Shown here piece by piece: positions 47,069-54,030 of a stretch of 54,030 nucleotides of DNA. The DNA is taken from positions 1-54,030 of the forward strand of contig KV920987.1 of assembly GCA_002081555.1 (NCBI GenBank), in the 5' to 3' direction. Within the stretch, counting starts at the first letter, position 1; every line of letters starts with the position of its first letter. The notes below the pieces were generated by a model. That model saw only the letters and a program-made list of their open reading frames with translations, searched no databases and was not told where the DNA came from. Both the position numbers and the translations under genes were made by a program. Origin of the DNA: Protostelium mycophagum (Eukaryota; Evosea; Variosea; Protosteliida; Protosteliaceae).

Positions 47069-47806
47069 GGCTGTGCCTGAGAATTTTGTAAAAGAGATCG
47101 ACGTGTACAATGATTAATAAATTGAGTTTTGGAGGTTCTTTACTCGCCAGAATGGTTCAAGCAGTTTGCGGTAATGAACACGTTCAGAGGGTCCTAGCGT
47201 TGGGAATCTTGAGGGTGTCAAGGTGACATCATGTCATAGAAACTGTTTTGTATCACCCGTTGCGAAGGACCAATGAACGTGTTTTCTTTGTTTTGAAAGG
47301 GCTTCCAGTGGATAGATCTCTTTAACCTAAAGGGCTCGCAGTTCCACATCTTCTTTCCCGCCCCTGTCATGACGGAAGAACAAACCACCAAAACCGTAAT
47401 CTGACGCGGGGTTTTCTCTCTCAAAGATCTTCAGAAGAAGTTTCAACACCCAAACAGTCATCAAAGAGGTTCATCAGTGAACGAGATCCCTGATGGTCTT
47501 TGAGATTCGTTCGTGGATGTGTTTGATGCCGTTTATATGCCTCCAAATTCACAGTAAACGGGATCTGCAAAGAGATTCGTAGTATCTACGTTTCAGAACG
47601 AGATCCGAATGTCGACAAGACCAGAGGATTGTATGAAAAAGTCGCGCGATCGCCGGAATGTCGACAGGAGTTGAAGGTTAAGGTGTCAATTTGTGCGATT
47701 TGACAAGTTACGTATAGAAACACACTTTTCACCAGAAAACGACCATACAAAAAGACTGGGGAAGACTATCTCATTTTCTAGAGTCGGCTCTGCCTCAAAC
47801 CACCCG
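47069..47806. other. Unassigned region, possible tiny gene
   Basis: Short plus-strand pieces such as MTEEQTTKT (47370) and NEIRMSTRPEDCMKKSRDRR (about 47600) could be exons of a small gene, but I cannot join them with confidence. GAACGAGATCC occurs twice (47479 and 47596) within a loosely repeated context. The final 100 bp are the promoter of the next gene. Confidence 0.35.
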
Positions 47807-49320
47807 ATGCAGTCCACTTCTGTCCTCTTGGCTCTCCTTGGCCTCTTTGCTGTTGCCTTCGCTACCACCATCACCTCGGTCGATGAAATCCCTGATGTTG
47901 GCATCTTGGTCAAGTTGAAGGCTGGTGGTGTCTACGCGAGACTTTTATCAAATGACAAGTTGATGGTCGATGGCCTCGCCGGCTCAACACCCGCGACCTT
48001 CTTGATGACCAAGCAGAGTGTCAACGGCCAGGACTACGTCAACCTCATGAACCCTAGCAAGAACCTCTACGTCTCAGCAGAAGAGAAAGGAAAGAAGTCA
48101 CTCAGAGCCGTCAGACCGTAAGTCTTTCTGCATCTGAATTTATTCTGAAAATCTCAGCCATGCCAAGTCCTGGGAGAACTTCGTCGCCGTATTCGACCAG
48201 AATGGAGGTTTATCGCTTGTGTCAGCGACCAACAACAAATTTTTGAAAGTGCAGCCACAAGGAACCATCATCGCCAACGGCGAACTCTTCGGAGTGACCG
48301 GAGAGGCCACCGAGTTCAAGCGTGAGATTCCCGTGGATGCCGTGCAGTTTGTCATCGAGACGGCACAGATAGACACCGCTGATTTCGCAGAGGACGGAGG
48401 CGTCTACAATTTCCGTTACAACTCTAACTTTGGAGTGAGTCGCCTGACCAGAAAGTCGGTCACTGACTCTTCTAGGGTAGTGCTAATCAGTTTGTCGCCC
48501 CAGCGCCCACTGGAAGCTCTGCTGCCCAAACTTATGAGATCGCCGACGCTGTCAGCCCAGCCCCCGCTGCTTGGACCAGCTACACTTTCAAGGCCATTCA
48601 GAACCAGAAATACCTCTGCTCCACAGGGGGCGTCATCGCCCCAACCTGCACTGATCCTAGCCAATGTATGTAAAAAATAGTACCAACTTAGCTGATTACC
48701 ACAGACGCCACCCACTTCCACTTCTGGAACACCACACAAAACGTGGATATAAACGGTGCCAACACCAACGTTTTAACCTTGGCGAACTACGAGAACAGAC
48801 TCCTTCAGGCAAATTGCACCAGCAGCCCCTGCACCATGAACCTCGGTAGTGGTTCGATCGACACTACCGAGAACCAGCGATTCCAATTTCCGTTGGCCAA
48901 GTTGCCCGACCTCACAAAGACATACAGTGCCGCGTTCGGTAAGCGAAAGAATTTTGATGTTGTCTGACCATCTCAGCGAGTGCCAGTGGTAGCCCTTGGA
49001 TCTTATCAAATGGCAAGGTTGTGGCAAATAACAATCTTGGTAACACCAAGTTCGCATTCACGACCCTGGGTCACCTTGTCACCGGTACCAACTACTTGTA
49101 CATCGATGCCACCAACGAACTGGCTTACACATCCCTGACTACTCCCCCCACCGATCCGAAGTACCAATTCGCTCTCAAGCCGGCCACTTCGACATACTAC
49201 GTCGTTTCATCAGCCCTTGCGAACGGCAAGTATCTGGAAAAGTCCTCAACCGCCAAGATTACTGCCACTGGAACCGCCTATCAAACGAGTACCGCACTCA
49301 AGCTTACTGTTAAGGCATAA
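47807..49320 (+). CDS. Secreted tandem beta-trefoil (fascin-like) protein
   Basis: A signal peptide (MQSTSVLLALLGLFAVAFAT) is followed by repeated segments of about 50 residues typical of beta-trefoils: KLKAGGVYARLLSNDKLMV, NLMNPSKNLYVSAEEKG and WENFVAVFDQNGGLSLVSAT then NNKFLKVQPQGTI. After two introns the pattern starts again (YTFKAIQNQKYLCSTGGVIA, NVLTLANYENRLLQANC) and a third time (GSPWILSNGKVVANNNLG, YLYIDATNELAYTS). The first module, with its KSWENF phrase, resembles fascin and actin-binding-type trefoils, but the signal peptide points outside the cell, where ricin-like or carbohydrate-binding trefoils act. The stop follows LKLTVKA. Codon use is noticeably richer in C-ending codons than in its neighbours, suggesting high expression. 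Confidence 0.75.
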
Positions 49321-49614
49321 GGCAACTGAAGGCACTTCCAAGGAAAATGAATAAACTCACTGGGCTGAATGTTTTGTCTTTTGTTTTAGTTTAACTTTGG
49401 ATCTGTGCGAAGCGCGAACGTTGTTCTCAAAGGAGTTTCACTTGAGTGGTGCCCCACGTTTTTAGAAGAAAAGCAAATGACTCTGCCGCTTTGATCAAAC
49501 GTTTTTGTCTCTGAGAGTAACGAAAATTCCAACTGCATGTGATAAAAAACACTAAGTGCTTGTAAGATCTAAAACAAATACTGTAAGATGAAGGTTCAGT
49601 AGTGTTTATTTCTT

Positions 49615-51310
49615 TTAAGCAGTGGTCCATTTGCCAGAGACGAATTGCTTCAGCATTGCAAGTGCATTCTCTGGTTGATCAAGAGGCACCATGTGCCCTG
49701 CCTTCGCCACCTTCAAGAATGTAAAATTGTCAAAACTCTTGGCCCATCCCGCCACTTTTCCTTTGACTTTCCTGCACTTCTTAGTATATATTTCGCTGAG
49801 ATTTACGTGAGATCTCTACCATTCTGCGAATTTCTGTTGATTGAATTGTGTCTTGTGTTTCCATTCTAGTGCAGAGGTCCACGCGTCACCACCAACCCAG
49901 TTACAAACAAAATCTAGTTCTCCAGAGTACACCAAGACCTTCTCTTTTCAGGTTTTGATGACCCAGCGAAATTTGTCACCTCGTAACCGTTGCTCAGGAG
50001 CTCGGGGATGTGTACATCCAAATTTGACATCCAGTCGCCTAGCAACAATGTGTGTACAGGCGTTGAGCACTCGGTCCAAGACTGTCCGGTCACCCCCAAA
50101 GCTTTCTGCACCTCAGGTTGCTGCAAGATTTCAGTGAAATTACGGTGAAATTTGAGTGAAAACTGACCGCGAGGAACTTGTCAACAAGAGAAAAGTCGTA
50201 GCAGAGGGGCGGGTACTCGCAGACTTGTTCAATATTGTAGACGTTGGGGTCGTACCCGACAGAGAGTGCGATGGCGCCCAAGATACCCTGCATGTATATG
50301 TTGCATTCTACAAAGGCAACAGGGTATAGTCCGGTGTCGATGAGACCTGGAGACTTTGAGATGTGCTGGAAAATGGCGGGAATCTACCTTTGCATACGGA
50401 CAGAGCTGCAGAGGATAGCAGCTGCCCGGTTGAGTTAAGAAAGCCATGTTGTATGGCGAAATCACGGTAACCGGCGTATTGTGCGTATGGGTCCACCTGC
50501 AACACGTCACCACTTGTCCATTAAACATGTTTGGCACTTGAAACATACCCATCCATTACCAATTGCAAGACCCTTCAAATTGATCTGTGGCTGGTCTCCC
50601 TTTTTGTTCTCTTCGTAGATCTTGTATGAGATGGCGGGGATGTAATGTCCTGCATAGGACTCTCCAGTGATGTAAAAGGGAAGCTTGGAGTACTGAGGGT
50701 ATTTTTGGAAGAAGTTCTGCAGGAAATTGTACATATCACGTGCGATCTGGTCTTCATTTATGTCATCTAAAGAAAGTGTCAGCAACGATATCGATCTGGG
50801 AATGGAGTGCTTACAATCGGCGTATCCCTCTCCATATGAGAATCCGGTGCCTACGGGCTGATCGACGTAGAGTATGTTACTGAAACTGTTCCAGCTGTAA
50901 GGATTTATGTTCAAGCTCAGATTCTGATTCAAGGTGTAGGGTCCATTCTCCTATTCCAATCGTCAGATCTGACGATAGAGGAGTACTAACATAGAAGAAG
51001 GCAATTTCGCTAGAGCAACCAGGACCTCCAGTGAACCATATGACAAGAGGATCAGTCTTTGGAGCGCTGCGCGACTCAAACATCCAGTAGAATATGTTGG
51101 TCTTGTCTGCGAGGATTAATCATGATGAGGCAAAAGATACGCACATCCTAGGGTGCCATTGACGGGGATGTATCCAGCATGTTGGGCGACTTTGTCGGGG
51201 CCGATGTTTGTGTCGATAGGTTTAGTAGGTCTGAAAAGAGGTCGTCTGGCGGCTTCGGCCACAGAGAAGAGGACGACAGCCGAGATGAACAACGCCACGT
51301 ATCGATGCAT
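49615..51310 (-). CDS. Serine carboxypeptidase (peptidase S10)
   Basis: This is an acid-active exopeptidase of lysosomes or secreted fluid. A signal peptide ([20 protein letters not shown]) is followed by a propeptide-like stretch and the mature enzyme: [20 protein letters not shown] then [12 protein letters not shown] for the oxyanion region, [19 protein letters not shown], and the nucleophile serine in [18 protein letters not shown]. After several exons come the catalytic aspartate in [16 protein letters not shown] and the histidine in [17 protein letters not shown]. It ends FVSGKWTTA. Full length is about 470 residues as usual, with nine or so short introns. Confidence 0.92.
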
Positions 51311-51648
51311 GATGTTTTAAGAGTGAAAAAGTGTTCACAAATTTTTTGAAACGAAAATGACATTCTACAACGGTTCATCGGATACGTCACGTGACGAATT
51401 CGCAGAGGTATTCTTCATTGAGCATGCGAACACCACAGCACCTGCAGGTCCAAGACTCAGAGTTGCCACGAAGAAGGAGGCTATTTTTACAAATCCAGCA
51501 ACTGTTTCTGGCCGTGATCATCACAAAAAACTTTGTGAAAGTACACTTTTATCGTTTCTTTATCTCTAGCCGGAAAATGGCTTTTGTCTTTCTCGTGGCT
51601 CTTGGCCTAACTTGTAATAAATTCAAAATTGTTCTCGATGCTGGTGCT

Positions 51649-52508
51649 CTACTCATCAGCGACGAGTGTGGGGACCTTCAAGTGTCCGTGCTTCCTCTTA
51701 AACTCGGCGAGTTCGTGGTATCTAACCAGCCAGAGCTCATGGTTTCTCTTGGCTCTGCCGTTCAAGAGGGTGATCTGAGAGGATGACAAAAGCTCCTTCT
51801 CGATCTGTGTGGCGCTGTCTGTGGAGACGATCTCGGCGGATTTGGTCTTCAACTGCTTTGACCAAACGAAGCCAATGAGGTCCAACAGCCTGATCCTGTA
51901 CTCTGGCAGCTCTTGGCTCTTTCTGTCTTGTCTTTGTGTGCACATCCAGGAGGATAACTGGTTTCTCTTCATCCTCTTGGAGTTGTTCTTTAAAGGAGAG
52001 GGTGGACTGCCGGGGCATGACATCTCTGGAGAAGAAGGCGCTGTGGCAGAGAGACGTGCGGGTGTCAGTGTCTTCGGCTTTGCGATGAGGGAAACGGCTT
52101 GTTTCAACAACTCTGTTCGCTCAGGGCTCAGTTCTCCCTTCCTCATGTTGCTCAGTTGTTCATTGAGCCATTGGACGTCTGAAGTGGATGGGTGCGAGGA
52201 AGTGCTGAGAGATTGTCGGACGGAATTGTATGTGTCCATCCATGAGGTGAGTGAGGGCTTGACTCTGATGAATCCAGACTGTGTTTTCTGCTTCTTATCC
52301 GATTCTTCATCGCTGCTGCCAAGAGGTAGCTCGTCGCCAGATGATGTTGATTCTGATTCTCTGGTTCTCTTTCTTTGTACTTCAGAGGCCTCGCTCAGCA
52401 TAAGAAGCTGTCACTCCATAAGAACAATGTCATTAGGTGAGCAAATTAGCTCACCGCTTCGCTGATGTCGTTCTCTGGTGTCTGGACGGTCGACCTGATA
52501 GGTTCCAT
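51649..52508 (-). CDS. Helicase-associated-domain protein, no helicase part
   Basis: A small first exon (MEPIRSTVQTPENDISEA) joins across an intron with inverted ends to a single large exon. That exon is serine-rich and acidic (ESESTSSGDELPLGSSDEES), has a probable nuclear signal (SDKKQKT, KRMKRN), a helical middle (SDVQWLNEQLSNMRKGELSP), and two partial helicase-associated (HA) motifs, LSSWMCTQRQDRKSQELPEY then IRLLDLIGFVW, and LWLVRYHELAEFKRKHGHLK. HA domains are small three-helix nucleic-acid-binding modules. The last one is cut short by the stop after LVADE, so the annotated end may miss a further exon. Confidence 0.65.
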
Positions 52509-53598
52509 GTTGTGTTCTTCTCACTCTGTAGTTTGATACAACTTGTAGCACGAAGCCAAAAAGTGTGGTCTGTAGCGCTGTCGGTGTCTCCGACCCCTTA
52601 ATGAACTACTCCTTTTACTTGGATCACTTTTGACTTTTTCCATATAGATCCGCCACTGTTCATACAATATCTGGGCATTTCCCGGACCACAAATGCGAGG
52701 ACTCGTAGTCTTTTCTGGAAATGAACGCAATCCTGGGATTTTGTTTTTTGTAAATTACAAATTTTCCAAATGGAAGAAATTTCGGACGTCGACACCATTA
52801 AAAATTAATGTCGACCGTTGAAATCTGAGGGAACCAACAAACTCCCGGATTCGTAAATCTCGGAGATGACATTACAAAGCTAATGCGGATTACAATGTCA
52901 GATTACAAACCCGATTTAGCGCAAAGAATGAACCATCTCTTATGATTCCTCCGCCCTTCTCAAGGCGAAAAAGAAGAGGCAAGATCTGAAAACAGCTTAA
53001 ACCCCTCTCAAATTAAAAATTGGGGGTTGTCCTGGTTTGTTAGCCACCAGAATCTGCAACGCGCGACTGCATGTTTGCACGCGTTAAGTCCACAACAACA
53101 GCTTAATATTTGCATCAACTAATGTGTGTTCTTACCGCAGTGGGAATTTGTGTCTGTCACGCAATACCCGTTGGCATGGCCGGCCATTCCTCAATGATGC
53201 TGTGCACTCTGTGTTCATTTACCTGACCAAATTACCTAAAGTCAATAAAAAATAAATATCAAATGTATATGACAAAGATCCAATAAACATAGATAATGTT
53301 AATGATAAAACGCTAAACCCTTTAAGCTATGCATGATTTAGACTACATGCACACAATTAACATATTTATAGACACAACATTAATCTGGTGCAGAAGAAGT
53401 TGATCCTTGAAATGCCATTACCCAGCAGACACGGATTTGTACTATTGTCAAAAATAAAAATAATTTTGAAAACTAAACCATTATTTGTTTTATTGTCTGA
53501 GTTTTTGCTCAGTTTTCTCTCAGTTTTTTCTTGGTTTTTGTCAAATTTTCTGCCAATTTTCCAAATGCACAAATTGATTCAAGAACAACACCTCTATC
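52509..53598. other. AT-rich stretch without a supported gene
   Basis: Short frames on both strands have no domain. Base composition becomes markedly AT-rich past 53200, next to the transposase remnant, so this may be older transposon-derived DNA. Confidence 0.45.
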
Positions 53599-54030
53599 TT
53601 AATATTTATTGAAGATGTTGCAATAGTTGTATATTGCATAATTGTGCTGCACATCAATTGAAGCGGCTTCATTTATAATATTGTTCAGAAGTTCATTTGT
53701 TGAAGGGAAGGCATGAAGTTGATTTTTAATGCAGCCAATGACAAGCTTGACAGGATTAAGCTTAGGGCTAAAAGCTGGCAGAAGATAAATGTGAATCTAA
53801 ATCTTGATTCTCTCAAGATCTTGCACAACAGTCTCAGACATATATACTGCTGTATTATTGAAAATAGCAACCAGGAAGTTGTCAGTTGGTTTCTCAGAAT
53901 CACAAAAAAGACAGAAGTTACTTACTTGCATACAAAGTGGGCCTCATAAAAAACTACAAAAAGCTCTGGCAAAATCATGCTCTATCAGATTACAAATGTC
54001 AGATATTGATGGAGATTTTGAGGGGTGTAA
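53599..54030 (-). pseudogene. Tc1/mariner-IS630-type transposase, C-terminal end, decayed
   Basis: The minus strand reads FLVAIFNNTAVYMSETVV, an echo of the family's DNA-H block where the second catalytic aspartate lies (here Asn), then LERIKI, an in-frame stop, and IHIYLLPAFSPKLNPVKLVI. The last piece matches the LPPYSPxLNPIE motif, with the third catalytic glutamate changed to lysine. It finishes YNYCNIFNKY before the stop at 53599. The upstream part runs off the window. Two catalytic residues are lost and a stop is present, so it is inactive. Confidence 0.65.

Noticed and set aside
51391-51786. A plus-strand open frame with a signal-peptide-like start (MAFVFLVALGL)
   Set aside because: It is antisense to the helicase-associated-domain coding exon, and its upstream part contains TCTACAACG and TCACGTGACG, words typical of non-coding DNA here.
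51809-52465. A 218-codon plus-strand frame
   Set aside because: It is the mirror of the minus-strand serine-rich exon, where biased codons keep the opposite strand open. No domain is visible.

Overview
This is a gene-dense stretch from a compact eukaryotic nuclear genome. Genes sit 100-700 bp apart on both strands and are cut by many short introns (mostly 40-60 bp, GT...AG, standard genetic code); AATAAA often overlaps or follows the stop codon. The gene set fits a free-living, crawling, phagocytic protist: SCAR/WAVE, a tyrosine phosphatase beside an SH2 protein, RasGAP, AP-2 sigma, alpha-SNAP, a P4 flippase, and a secreted beta-glucanase with X8 modules. An amoebozoan (dictyostelid, protostelid or Acanthamoeba-like) is my best guess. 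That is inference from gene content, not proof. All gene models were spliced by eye; the outer limits are firmer than the individual exon edges.

Left edge (1-2165): fossils only. A scrap of Ty3/gypsy reverse transcriptase is followed by a Polinton-like remnant with a packaging ATPase and part of an integrase.

2336-13648: a TMEM144-like membrane transporter, a LicD-type transferase, SCAR/WAVE, a mARC/MOSC molybdenum enzyme (minus strand), and two unrecognised proteins that may be regulators.

13786-19647 (all minus): alpha-SNAP, a small SH2-only protein whose phosphate-binding arginine is replaced, a classical protein tyrosine phosphatase, and a CUE-ankyrin protein.

20113-25671 (plus): a possible Tim17-type membrane protein, a stand-alone dihydrofolate reductase, and a secreted GH17 glucanase with two near-identical X8 modules.

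25856-33630 (minus): an EGF-plus-seven-helix receptor-like protein, a P4-ATPase and an unknown small protein.

33885-47068: an ankyrin protein, AP-2 sigma (minus), a GH20 beta-hexosaminidase broken by a 100-N scaffold gap with an artificial 731-bp duplication, a probably myristoylated unknown protein, a p24 cargo receptor, a RING protein, and a RasGAP-START fusion.

47807-52508: a secreted beta-trefoil protein, a serine carboxypeptidase (minus) and a helicase-associated-domain protein (minus). The right end is AT-rich and holds a decayed Tc1/mariner-type transposase.

The most unusual pattern is in the introns. They reuse a small set of words far above chance: TCTACAACG, TGACGTCA, GTCACGTGAC, CTATTTTTAG and GAAATTTC. 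Several of these look like transcription-factor sites placed inside introns, or the remains of a tiny dispersed repeat. The RasGAP-START fusion and the arginine-less SH2 protein next to a tyrosine phosphatase are the most interesting protein-level observations.
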